From assembly GCF_000383575.1 (NCBI RefSeq), contig NZ_KB911579.1:1122221-1186220 (forward strand): 64,000 nt of DNA, read 5' to 3'. The notes under the pieces were generated by a model. The model was not told the origin of the DNA and did no database searches. It saw nothing but the letters and a program-made list of their open reading frames with translations. The translations under genes were made by a program, and so were the position numbers. The stretch is from Salinispora oceanensis. Its GTDB lineage: Bacteria; Actinomycetota; Actinomycetes; Mycobacteriales; Micromonosporaceae. This document shows positions 8,808 to 17,818 of this stretch, in pieces; position 1 is the stretch's first letter; every line of letters begins with the position of its first letter.

Positions 8808-9073
8808 AGGCCCACCGCACCGACTTGGTGTCTCTGATCTTCGGACTGCTCTTCCTTCTCTTCGCCGCCTGGTGGCTGGTCGCCCGGTTACTCGAGTTCA
8901 CGCTCCCCCCGGTGGGCTGGTTCCTGGCCGGAGCGCTGCTACTCATCGGCGTGCTGGGCTTGGTCGGGGCGCTTCGCGCGGCCCGTTCCGGCAGCCCGGC
9001 CGCTCCGGCGACGATGGCCCCGCCAACCGGGGCGATGCCGGAACCCGGTCCGGCGGAGGGGGACCGGCGCTGA
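8804..9073 (+). CDS. Small membrane protein, unknown function
   Basis: 89 residues, starting inside the previous gene (ATGA overlap at 8804-8807), so translationally coupled. Two hydrophobic segments are visible: about 8-29 (LVSLIFGLLFLLFAAWWLV) and 37-57, followed by a Pro-rich cytoplasmic or periplasmic tail. I do not recognise a family with certainty; comparable two-helix proteins often sit next to PspC genes in actinobacteria. An accessory role in the PspC membrane system is inferred from coupling only. Confidence 0.75.
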   Translation: MKAHRTDLVSLIFGLLFLLFAAWWLVARLLEFTLPPVGWFLAGALLLIGVLGLVGALRAARSGSPAAPATMAPPTGAMPEPGPAEGDRR

Positions 9074-9245
9074 GCGCGACGCGGGGTCGGCACGACTCGG
9101 GGCATATGCTGGCCGGTGGCGCCCGCCCCCACCGCGCACTCGCCGACTCGGTCCCGGCAGCCCACCCGCGGGGACGCCGACCCGACGCCCGATCGCGCCG
9201 ATTTCACCAACCCGTCGTCCCGACCCCGTCAGGAGCCTGTCCGAC

Positions 9246-10505
9246 ATGACCCAGTCCCCCGCCGTGCTTCCCACCGGTCGCTCCGGTCCGGTCCGCATCG
9301 GCGAGCGCGCCGCCCGTGTCCTCGTCGCGGAACTCGCCCGGATCAACGCGCCGAAGGCTGCCCTGCTGGTTGACGCCAGCCCGGAGTCCCCGGTGCTCGC
9401 CGCGACGATCGCGGCGCTGTTGCCCGGTGACACGCTCACCGTCGTGCCGGCCGGGTCGTCGGACGCCGGGATACTGCGCGAGCACCTAGCCGCGCACGGG
9501 CCCTGGGTAGCCGACCGGGTCCGGGTCGTTGACGCGCTGGCCGACGCCGAAGCCGAGGCCGCGGCAGTGGCGATCATCGGCGAACCGCTCACCGGGACGG
9601 TGGAGGAGACTCGCGCCACCCTCGACGGGCTTGGCAAGTACCTCGACACCGGAGCCACGTTAAGCGTCGCCACACCCGCCTTCACCAGGCGCACCGGCGA
9701 CGCGGGCGATGAGTTGGAGCGCCAGGCCGCGCTACACGGCGTCGGTAGCGACCTGCTGCTGCGCAACAACCCGCCGCTGCGGGTCTACCGACTCCGCTTC
9801 AGCCCGGCCAACGCGGCGGCGGCGGTGGGGATGGCCCCGGCGTACCGGCCCTCCAGCGTGCCGCTGACCCGCACGATGCACATCGACAGCAACGGGGTGG
9901 CTGCCGCCGGAATCGCCCTCGGGCTGGCGGCGGTGGCCCGCGCCGCCCGGCCAACCTCGAAGCTGTGGCTGCTGCCGGCCCTCGCCGCCGCACCAGTCGC
10001 CGCCTTCTTCCGGGACCCGGAGCGGGAGGTGTCAGCGGATCCGTCCGCGGTGGTCGCCTCGGCCGACGGCAAGGTGCTCTCGGTACAACGGCTCTCCGAC
10101 GAGCGGTTCGGCGACGGCGAGTGGCTGCGGATCGCCGTGTTCCTGTCGGTGCTCGACGTCCACGTCAACCGCTCCCCGGTGGCGGGCAAGGTGGTCGACT
10201 ACTTCGTAACCGACGGCGGCTTCGCCAACGCGATGAAGCCCGATGCGGAACACAACGTCGCCGCGTACACGGTGTTGGACACCACCAACGGAACGGTGGT
10301 TGTAGCGCAACGTACTGGTTTGATCGCCCGACGAATCGTGCAGCGGGCACCCGTCGGGTCGCTGCTCGCCAAAGGCGAGCGGTTTGGGTTGATCAGGTTC
10401 GGCTCACGCACCGACGTCTACCTGCCGGCCGATGGGGCGCAGCCGCTGGTCGGGCCCGGCGACCGGGTCATCGGTGGGTCGTCGGTGATCGCCCGCTGGC
10501 ACTGA
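9246..10505 (+). CDS. psd: Phosphatidylserine decarboxylase proenzyme with N-terminal Rossmann-like extension
   Basis: Converts phosphatidylserine to phosphatidylethanolamine at the membrane. The C-terminal ~200 residues are a short-type Psd: hydrophobic anchor around 220-258, FRDPERE, ADGKVLS, FLSVLDVHVNRSP and the autocleavage region RFGSRTDVYLP, where Ser becomes the pyruvoyl group. Total length of 419 residues is almost twice that of short-type enzymes. The first ~180 residues form an extra alpha/beta domain (ERAARVLVAELARI, ALLVDASPESPVLAATIAAL, RVRVVDAL, VAIIGEP) that looks like a Rossmann or class I methyltransferase fold without a clear GxGxG. Start ATG 9246 has AGGAG upstream. It converges on pssA, which makes its substrate. 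Confidence 0.9.
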   Translation: MTQSPAVLPTGRSGPVRIGERAARVLVAELARINAPKAALLVDASPESPVLAATIAALLPGDTLTVVPAGSSDAGILREHLAAHGPWVADRVRVVDALADAEAEAAAVAIIGEPLTGTVEETRATLDGLGKYLDTGATLSVATPAFTRRTGDAGDELERQAALHGVGSDLLLRNNPPLRVYRLRFSPANAAAAVGMAPAYRPSSVPLTRTMHIDSNGVAAAGIALGLAAVARAARPTSKLWLLPALAAAPVAAFFRDPEREVSADPSAVVASADGKVLSVQRLSDERFGDGEWLRIAVFLSVLDVHVNRSPVAGKVVDYFVTDGGFANAMKPDAEHNVAAYTVLDTTNGTVVVAQRTGLIARRIVQRAPVGSLLAKGERFGLIRFGSRTDVYLPADGAQPLVGPGDRVIGGSSVIARWH

Positions 10506-10532
10506 CCGCGACGGGGGACGGAAGAGGCTGCC

Positions 10533-10560
10533 CGGGACGCCGTGACACCACGGCGTCCCG
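10533..10560. terminator. Bidirectional terminator between psd and pssA
   Basis: A perfect 12-bp stem (10533-10544 with 10549-10560) around the loop ACAC, midway between two convergent stop codons. There is no U-tract on either side, as is usual in high-GC actinobacteria. It can serve both genes. Confidence 0.85.
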
Positions 10561-10572
10561 TCGCGTAACGGA

Positions 10573-11607
10573 TCAGATGGTGCGGCGCTGTCGCAGCCAG
10601 AGCACCGGACCGCTGAGCAGGTAGCCCGCCACGACCAGGGCGAAGGTGAGCCGGATGTCGACCAGCGCACCGACCACCGGAACCAGCCACACCCAAGGCG
10701 GCAGCTTCACCAGGCGAGCGAGCTTCGCATACGGAAAGCTGGAGACCATCGCGAAGGCGAGCAGCGCCACCCCGCCGAGCAGGACCAGCCCGGACACCGG
10801 CAACCCGATGGCGACGGTCAGGGCCAGCATCGCGGCGGCCATGGTGGTGGGCACACCACAGAAGAAGCGGCCGTCCTTCGGCGAGACATTGAACCGGGCG
10901 AGGCGGATCGCGGCGCAGGACGCGACGAGCGCGCAGGCCACCGCGGCGGCGGCCGGCGGCACCGAGCCGGCCAGTGAGGCGTAAACCACGACCGGGGCTG
11001 CGAGGCCGAAGGAGCACATGTCGGCCAACGAGTCCATCTGGGCGCCGAACGGGCTGGCTACGCCGAGTCGGCGGGCGAGGGCGCCGTCGAGACCGTCGAA
11101 GGCGACGCAGGCGATCAGGCAGAGGGCTGCTGGCCGCACCTCGCCCTGCATGGCCAGGAAGATCGCCAGCATGCCGAGAGTAAGACTGGCGAGGGTGCAG
11201 CCGTTGACCAGCACGAATTTCATTCGCCGGGCCGCCGTCCGCGCGCCGGGAAGGAGCGGGATCGCGATCGCCACCGCCTCGTTCACCGGCGGGGCCGGGA
11301 GGACAGCAGGGCTGACCGGGACGACCGCCGCCACTTCGTCCACCGGCGGGGCCGGGACGACAGCAGGGCTGACCGGGACGACCGCCTCCACCTCGGCGTC
11401 GTACCGCGGGTAGCGGCGCTTCGGGAACCGGCGCTCGATCAACGGCCGGTCAACGGCGGCACGGAGGCCACCGTCATGGCGACCTGCCCGGACCCACAGC
11501 ACCTGACGGGCGATCGTGCCGCTGCGCCGCAACGGCCCTGCCCATCGACGCCCTGCAGGACGTGGACTGTCTGTCGTACGACGCCGGCGCCAGGGGGCTC
11601 TCGGCAC
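10573..11607 (-). CDS. pssA: CDP-diacylglycerol--serine O-phosphatidyltransferase
   Basis: Makes phosphatidylserine from CDP-diacylglycerol and serine at the membrane. The CDP-alcohol phosphotransferase motif is complete (DGLDGALAR, then G and two Asp at MDSLAD). About seven membrane helices follow from MKFVLVNGCTLASLTLGML to the end. The start is uncertain: a GTG at 11607 with GGAGG just upstream gives 344 residues, but the conserved core begins about 115 residues later. The N-terminal part is basic and contains a 19-residue repeat encoded by a 57-bp duplication. A GTG at 11502 is an alternative. Convergent with psd, so both steps of phosphatidylethanolamine synthesis are adjacent. Confidence 0.88.
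   Translation of the reverse strand: MPRAPWRRRRTTDSPRPAGRRWAGPLRRSGTIARQVLWVRAGRHDGGLRAAVDRPLIERRFPKRRYPRYDAEVEAVVPVSPAVVPAPPVDEVAAVVPVSPAVLPAPPVNEAVAIAIPLLPGARTAARRMKFVLVNGCTLASLTLGMLAIFLAMQGEVRPAALCLIACVAFDGLDGALARRLGVASPFGAQMDSLADMCSFGLAAPVVVYASLAGSVPPAAAAVACALVASCAAIRLARFNVSPKDGRFFCGVPTTMAAAMLALTVAIGLPVSGLVLLGGVALLAFAMVSSFPYAKLARLVKLPPWVWLVPVVGALVDIRLTFALVVAGYLLSGPVLWLRQRRTI
11282..11395 (-). repeat. 57-bp tandem duplication inside the pssA N-terminal region
   Basis: Two adjacent 57-bp units (11282-11338 and 11339-11395) match at about 53 of 57 positions and stay in frame. They encode two copies of a Pro/Val-rich 19-residue unit (VVPVSPAVVPAPPVDE type) before the first conserved membrane helix. 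Confidence 0.9.
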
Positions 11608-11964
11608 GTTCCCTCCATCACCGGACCGGCACACCGCCGTAACGGCGGGGCGTCCGGCTGTCTCGTGCCGGACCCTCCTGGCCCAGCAGCCGTTTTGCGG
11701 GCTACACCATCGCACAGGCAAACGGGGCTTGGCGATAGCTGCCGGTGGTACTTAAAACTCCCTTAAACCGCGCGAACCGCCCTCTTACTCTCAACCCGGA
11801 TCGCATCGCCCGTTACACCGTTAACTCCCGCACCCAAATGTACCGGAGCCCAGCGGCACCACCATGACGAGAGCTCTTCGGCACCCGCAATGCCCCAATT
11901 TCGGAAACCGGGGCGTCGCGCATCCACCTGATCGGCCACCCAGGCCGCCGCCGAACCAGGATGC
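11608..11964. other. Intergenic region between the first Nudix gene and pssA
   Basis: About 357 nt lie between the pssA start and the 3' end of the Nudix gene. The part around 11755-11860 is clearly less GC-rich than its surroundings (runs such as CTTAAAACTCCCTTAAA) and probably holds the pssA promoter, but I cannot assign -35/-10 boxes. No further gene is visible. Confidence 0.4.
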
Positions 11965-12927
11965 TCAGCGGAGCTCGGCCACCATCCGGGCAGCGATATC
12001 GCTAAGCCGCAGCCCCGCGAGCTCAGCGACGGTGAACCAGCTCGCCCGCGCGGTTGACCCGCCGGCTAGCTCCAGCACCCGCGCCTCGGTCGGCTCGTCC
12101 ACCACGACCGTGTAGATGACCCGAATTGTTTGCCAGTCCAACGGGCGGCCCTCCGGTCCGATCACCCCCGGGTGGTGGAGGCTATCCACCCCGACCAGCT
12201 GGACCACCCGGCCGACCTGACCGGACTCCTCCGCCAGTTCGCGGAGCAGCCCTGTCTCTGGCGCCTCACCGTAGTCGGTGCCCCCGCCGGGCAGGTGCCA
12301 GCTGCCAGCGCCCGGGTAGCCCTCCGCGATCAACGTCAGTAGCACCCGACCAGCCGGGTCGGTGACCAGCCCGTACGCGCCGAACCGGCGCCGCCGAGGG
12401 ATCGACGCCGGAGCAGTCGACGGCGGACCGCCCGATGCCGGAGCGGCTGACGCGGGGTTGATCGACGCCGGAGCGGTTGACGGCGACGGCAGCACGTGGG
12501 ACAAGCTCGGCGGCAAAGGTGTGCCCAGCAGGCCGAGTAGCTCCGCCGTGAACGGCATCACGGGAACCGCCGCCGCGTCGGGCGGGAACCAGCCCAGCCC
12601 GGCGCCGCCCTGCTCTGGCGGGACCGCTTCCCCCGTCGTCACGGTCACGTCGAACACCAACCGGTCGGTGTGCAGCCCGGCTCCGGCGGCGGAGGTGGCC
12701 AGGTCCGCTACCGCCGCCCGGATCCCGGTCACCATCACGACCAGCCCGGTCTCCTCGGCGAACCCGCGGACGACCGCGGCGGCGGGATGCTCAGCGTGCC
12801 GAACCCCCCCGCCCGGCAGCCGCCAGGCATCCCGGCCCGGGTGCCCGTCCGAGCTCCGTACGAGTAGCACCTGCCCGCCGTCATCCCGCAGCACCCCATG
12901 TGCCGCTATCCGCCGCTGCTGCTGCAC
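11965..12927 (-). CDS. Double-Nudix-domain hydrolase, paralogue 1
   Basis: 320 residues with two Nudix domains joined by an Ala/Pro/Ser-rich linker made of imperfect repeats (STAPASI). Domain 1 has a Nudix box GGVRHAE, seven residues, then RGFAEETGL: the Glu of the canonical RE pair is Gly, so catalysis may be lost. Domain 2 has the canonical form GGTDYGE, seven residues, RELAEESGQ. Nudix enzymes hydrolyse nucleoside diphosphates linked to another moiety; the substrate cannot be told. The GTG at 12927 was chosen because it aligns with the start of the next paralogue (both then read xxxxRRIAA). The gene lies 81 nt downstream of that paralogue on the same strand. Confidence 0.8.
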   Translation of the reverse strand: MQQQRRIAAHGVLRDDGGQVLLVRSSDGHPGRDAWRLPGGGVRHAEHPAAAVVRGFAEETGLVVMVTGIRAAVADLATSAAGAGLHTDRLVFDVTVTTGEAVPPEQGGAGLGWFPPDAAAVPVMPFTAELLGLLGTPLPPSLSHVLPSPSTAPASINPASAAPASGGPPSTAPASIPRRRRFGAYGLVTDPAGRVLLTLIAEGYPGAGSWHLPGGGTDYGEAPETGLLRELAEESGQVGRVVQLVGVDSLHHPGVIGPEGRPLDWQTIRVIYTVVVDEPTEARVLELAGGSTARASWFTVAELAGLRLSDIAARMVAELR

Positions 12928-13008
12928 CCTGCCCCCGCTCTGCACCGCACCGATGAGACGTTGTCACCGCGGTCCGACGATAGCTCCGAGAACGCCCGGC
13001 TGGGGCGG

Positions 13009-13956
13009 TCAGGTCAGCCGGGCGGCCTGGACCGCCTCGGCCGTAACCTCGGTCAGCCGATCTACCGGGAGGGCGCCCAGCTCCTCCTTCGCGAACCAGC
13101 GAGCCTCACAGGTTGATCCACCAACATCGATCACGGTGGGCGGGGCGGGGCGGTCAACCACAACCCGGTAGAAGGCACGGACCCCGTGCCAGTCGATCGG
13201 GTAGCCCTCCGGACCGAGCGAGGCGGCGTCCCGGTGACTCGCCACGCCAAGTAGCTCCACCAACCGCCCGGTCTGCCCAGTCTCCTCGACCAACTCACGG
13301 ATGAGGGCCGCGCCCGGCTGCTCACCGTAGTCCGTTCCGCCGCCCGGCAGGTGCCAACAACCGGCACCCGGATATCCGTCCGAGACGCGGGTGAGCAGGA
13401 CCCGCTCGTCTGGGTCGGTGACTACCGCGTACGCGGCGAAGCGCTGCGCCCGGTGCAGGCCGTCCGGCCCCTCGACCGCGTAGAAGGAGGGAAACTCGGG
13501 CGGCTCGTCCGGAACGATGTCCGCCGACGAGGCGGGCAGGCCGAGAGCCCGCGCCGTGAACGAGCGCAGGGGCAACTCGCGGGCCTGCTCCGGGGTGAAC
13601 CAGCGGGCCAGGTCGGTCGGCTGGTCAGCGCGGTCGGCGAGCGTCCCGCCCCGCACCGACACCTGGTAGAGCAGGCGGTCGGTGTGGATCGTGATGCCCC
13701 GCTCAGGTAACGCGCGCATGTCGGCGAGCACGTCGGTGAGGGTGGCGACGCTGACCGACAGCCCGGTCTCGGCGGCGGTTTCCCGCACGACCGTGTCGCA
13801 GGGGTCCTCACCGTGGTCCACCGCGCCCCCGGGCAGCGACCAGGTACCGGGTGTGCCGGAACGCTGCGAGGCACGGACCAGCAGCACCTGACCGGCCGAG
13901 TTAGTACAAACCGCGTACGCCGCAATCCTACGAAGCGGCTCCAGCATGAGGGTCAC
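13009..13956 (-). CDS. Double-Nudix-domain hydrolase, paralogue 2
   Basis: 315 residues, same architecture as its downstream neighbour: two Nudix domains (about 8-140 and 165-300). Box 1 reads GAVDHGE, seven residues, RETAAETGL, so the first Glu of the EE pair is Ala. Box 2 reads GGTDYGE, seven residues, RELVEETGQ and is canonical. C-terminal strands (PIDWHGVRAFYRVVV) are nearly the same as in paralogue 1, showing a recent tandem duplication. The start is GTG at 13956 with GGGGAG 11 nt upstream; an ATG three codons later is also possible. It is divergent from a small PspC gene. Substrate unknown. Confidence 0.8.
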   Translation of the reverse strand: MTLMLEPLRRIAAYAVCTNSAGQVLLVRASQRSGTPGTWSLPGGAVDHGEDPCDTVVRETAAETGLSVSVATLTDVLADMRALPERGITIHTDRLLYQVSVRGGTLADRADQPTDLARWFTPEQARELPLRSFTARALGLPASSADIVPDEPPEFPSFYAVEGPDGLHRAQRFAAYAVVTDPDERVLLTRVSDGYPGAGCWHLPGGGTDYGEQPGAALIRELVEETGQTGRLVELLGVASHRDAASLGPEGYPIDWHGVRAFYRVVVDRPAPPTVIDVGGSTCEARWFAKEELGALPVDRLTEVTAEAVQAARLT

Positions 13957-14100
13957 AGAGCTAAATTCTCCCCGCTCCCCGCCACCGACGCCGAAAAGGG
14001 TCGGATTCATGACTCCCGGCTCGCGAACGAGGGGCAGCTCAGGGTAAGGCCCCGGGAAATCACCGAGGTCGCCCGGAGTGGGGCGAGCCACTATGAGGAG

Positions 14101-14379
14101 ATGACCGGCACCGGAACTCCCCAGCCCCCGTACAAACAGCTCCGTCGCCCCACCACCGACCGGATAGTCGCCGGGGTGGCCAGTGGTGTCGGCCGCTACC
14201 TCAACGTCGACCCCACGCTGGTTCGGGTCATCTTCGCGGTGACCGGCCTGTTCACCGGCGGGATCGCGGTGCTCGCGTACCCGATCATGTGGTTCCTGAT
14301 GCCGGCGGAGCCGGCGGGCACGCCGGCCTGGCCGCACCCGGCTACCCCCGGGGCGACGACCACCGCCACCCCCACCTGA
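14101..14379 (+). CDS. Small PspC-domain protein
   Basis: 92 residues. The PspC domain spans about 12-70: a polar start, RIVAGVASGVGRYLNVDPTL, then two hydrophobic segments (VIFAVTGLFTGGIAVLAY and PIMWFLM). The tail is Pro/Thr/Ala-rich. The ATG at 14101 has no properly spaced ribosome site, so initiation may be leaderless. It is divergent from the Nudix pair and convergent with guaA. It has the same domain as the sensor kinase at 6028-7278, and a role in membrane stress is inferred from the family. Confidence 0.82.
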   Translation: MTGTGTPQPPYKQLRRPTTDRIVAGVASGVGRYLNVDPTLVRVIFAVTGLFTGGIAVLAYPIMWFLMPAEPAGTPAWPHPATPGATTTATPT

Positions 14380-14381
14380 TC

Positions 14382-14410
14382 GGGGCCGGGGCCGCAGCCC
14401 CCGGCTCCCC
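14382..14410. terminator. Imperfect GC hairpin between the PspC gene and guaA
   Basis: GGGGCCGGGG pairs with CCCCGG and CCCC across a short bulge, between convergent stop codons. It is a plausible bidirectional terminator but imperfect and without a U-tract. Confidence 0.45.
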
Positions 14411-14425
14411 CGTCAGATGAACGCG

Positions 14426-15981
<1,556 letters not shown>

Positions 15982-15989
15982 GTGCAGAA

Positions 15990-15995
15990 AGCCTA
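15990..15995 (-). promoter_or_regulatory. TAGGCT -10-like element of guaA
   Basis: The minus-strand hexamer TAGGCT ends 8 nt before the guaA ATG. It fits the actinobacterial TANNNT -10 pattern and the same hexamer recurs ahead of other genes here. No convincing -35 is seen. Confidence 0.6.
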
Positions 15996-16080
15996 CCCAC
16001 CGACACGCCCGACGCGGACCCGGGACCCGAGTCGGCGCAGCGGCCCCGCCTACCGCGCCGCGCCGCGGTCTCCCCCGGTG

Positions 16081-17775
16081 CTACCGCAGCGCACCGGGAG
16101 CATGCGCCGGCACCGCCGGATGGCGCGGTGCCACCGGGGCCAGCCGAACGTACGGGGAGCCGAGTGGAGGGCGGGGATCCGGGTCCCCCTGGTTCGGCCA
16201 GTACGACATGGCCCGCTCGGCCTGGGCGGTGATGGTCAGGCTCGGGTTCACCCCGAGATTGGCCGAGACCGCCGCGCCGTCGACGACGTGCAGCCCGGGG
16301 TGCCCGTACACCCGCTGCCACGGGTCCACCACGCCGTCCTCCTCGGTGGCGCCGATCACCGCGCCGCCCAGAATGTGCGCGGTGACCGGAACATTGAACG
16401 GTTCGGTGAGCGCACCACCCGGCTCCCCGTTGATCTCCTCCGCCAAGAGCCGGACCGCCCGGTTACCGGCTGGTATCCAGGTCGGGTTCGGCGCTCCGTG
16501 ACCCGGTTCACAGACGAGTCGTCGACGACCGCCGATCCCACGGCGTAGCCGTGTGGTCAACGAATTGTCCGCCGACTGCATGACCAGGGCGATCACCGTA
16601 CGCGCAGACCAGTTGCGGACCGACAGCATCTGCGCCGCCGCACGCGGCCGCCGCACGAGGGTGCCCAGCCAGCGGCGCACCCGGCGTGGGCCGCCATCCA
16701 CCAACAGGGTCTGGAGCAGCCCCATCGCGTTCGAGCCCCGGCCGTAGCGGACCGGCTCGATGTGGGTCTGCGAATCAGGGTGGAACGAGCTTGTGATCGC
16801 CACCCCCTCGGTGAAGTCGACCCCCGCCGCCCGCGCCGCCCGCCGGGGCACCGACGCGCCGAGAACCGCCTCCGAATTGGTGCGGGTCAACGCGCCGAGG
16901 CGGGACGAGAGCCGCGGCAGCGCCCCCGCCACCTTCATCCCGTGCAGCAGCCGCTGGGTACCCAGCGCACCGGCGGCGAAGACCACCTGGTCGGCGTGGA
17001 TCACCTGCGAGTGCCCCCGCAGCCAGGAGCCGGTACGCCGGGTGTGCACCGCGTACCCGCCCCCCTCGACCGGCGCGACGGCGGTCACGGTCGTCAACGG
17101 ATGCACCTGTGCACCGAGCCGCTCGGCCAGCCACAGATAGTTCTTGGCCAACGTGTTCTTCGCGCCGAACCGGCAACCCGTCATGCAGGCGCCGCAGTGC
17201 GTGCAGCCGGTTCGCTCCGGCCCCGCCCCGCCGAAGTAAGGATCGGGCACCCGCTGTCCCGGCCGGCCGAGGTGCACGCCGACCGGGGTGGCCCGGAAGG
17301 TGTGCCCGACCCCCATCCGCTCCGCCACCGCCCGCATCGCCCGGTCCGCCTCGGTGGTTTCCGGGTACGTGGTGACGCCGAGCATTCGCTTCGCCTGATC
17401 GAAGTGGCGGGTCAGCTCCTCCCGCCAGTCGGTGATGTCCCGCCACTGCGGATCCTGAAAGAAGGCGTCCAGCGGCTCGTACAGCGTGTTCGCGTAGACC
17501 AGGGAACCGCCGCCCACCCCGGCGCCGGAGAGCACCAGCACGCCACCGGCCCGGCGTCGGCCCGCCCGTAGCAGGGTGATCCGCTGCAGGCCGTAGCAGC
17601 CCAGTCGTGGTGCCCAGACGAAGCGACGCAGTTGCCAGGACGTCTGTGGGAAGTCACCGTCGGCGAAGCGGCGGCCCGCCTCCAGGACCCCGACCCGGTA
17701 GCCCTTCTCGGCCAGCCGCAGCGCGGCGACGCCACCACCGAAGCCGGACCCGATGACGACCACGTCGTACCGCAT
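16081..17775 (-). CDS. FAD-dependent GMC-family oxidoreductase (cholesterol oxidase-like, ChoD type)
   Basis: 564 residues. The N-terminal FAD-binding motif is VVVIGSGFGGGVAALRLAE, followed by EAG. A motif GVGGGSLVYANTLYEP, a Cys-rich segment with CTHCGACMTGCRFGAKNT, and the C-terminal GMC signature (HILGGAVIG and HVVDGAAVSANLGVNPSLTI) are present. The family oxidises sterols or other alcohols. In M. tuberculosis the choD gene (Rv3409c) also sits beside guaB3 and guaB2, so position supports this assignment, although ChoD-type proteins are not all true cholesterol oxidases. The ATG at 17775 begins the FAD motif directly. The clustered Cys could hold a metal or an Fe-S centre, which is inference. 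Confidence 0.85.
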   Translation of the reverse strand: MRYDVVVIGSGFGGGVAALRLAEKGYRVGVLEAGRRFADGDFPQTSWQLRRFVWAPRLGCYGLQRITLLRAGRRRAGGVLVLSGAGVGGGSLVYANTLYEPLDAFFQDPQWRDITDWREELTRHFDQAKRMLGVTTYPETTEADRAMRAVAERMGVGHTFRATPVGVHLGRPGQRVPDPYFGGAGPERTGCTHCGACMTGCRFGAKNTLAKNYLWLAERLGAQVHPLTTVTAVAPVEGGGYAVHTRRTGSWLRGHSQVIHADQVVFAAGALGTQRLLHGMKVAGALPRLSSRLGALTRTNSEAVLGASVPRRAARAAGVDFTEGVAITSSFHPDSQTHIEPVRYGRGSNAMGLLQTLLVDGGPRRVRRWLGTLVRRPRAAAQMLSVRNWSARTVIALVMQSADNSLTTRLRRGIGGRRRLVCEPGHGAPNPTWIPAGNRAVRLLAEEINGEPGGALTEPFNVPVTAHILGGAVIGATEEDGVVDPWQRVYGHPGLHVVDGAAVSANLGVNPSLTITAQAERAMSYWPNQGDPDPRPPLGSPYVRLAPVAPRHPAVPAHAPGALR

Positions 17776-17818
17776 TGACCCATCATTACCGACTGGTAGC
17801 AATCGCGCCAGAGGCAGC

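Noticed and set aside
13957..14337. Upstream extension of the second Nudix gene to 14337
   Set aside because: The added residues are low-complexity, lie across the divergent PspC gene, and the conserved domain starts at the chosen GTG.
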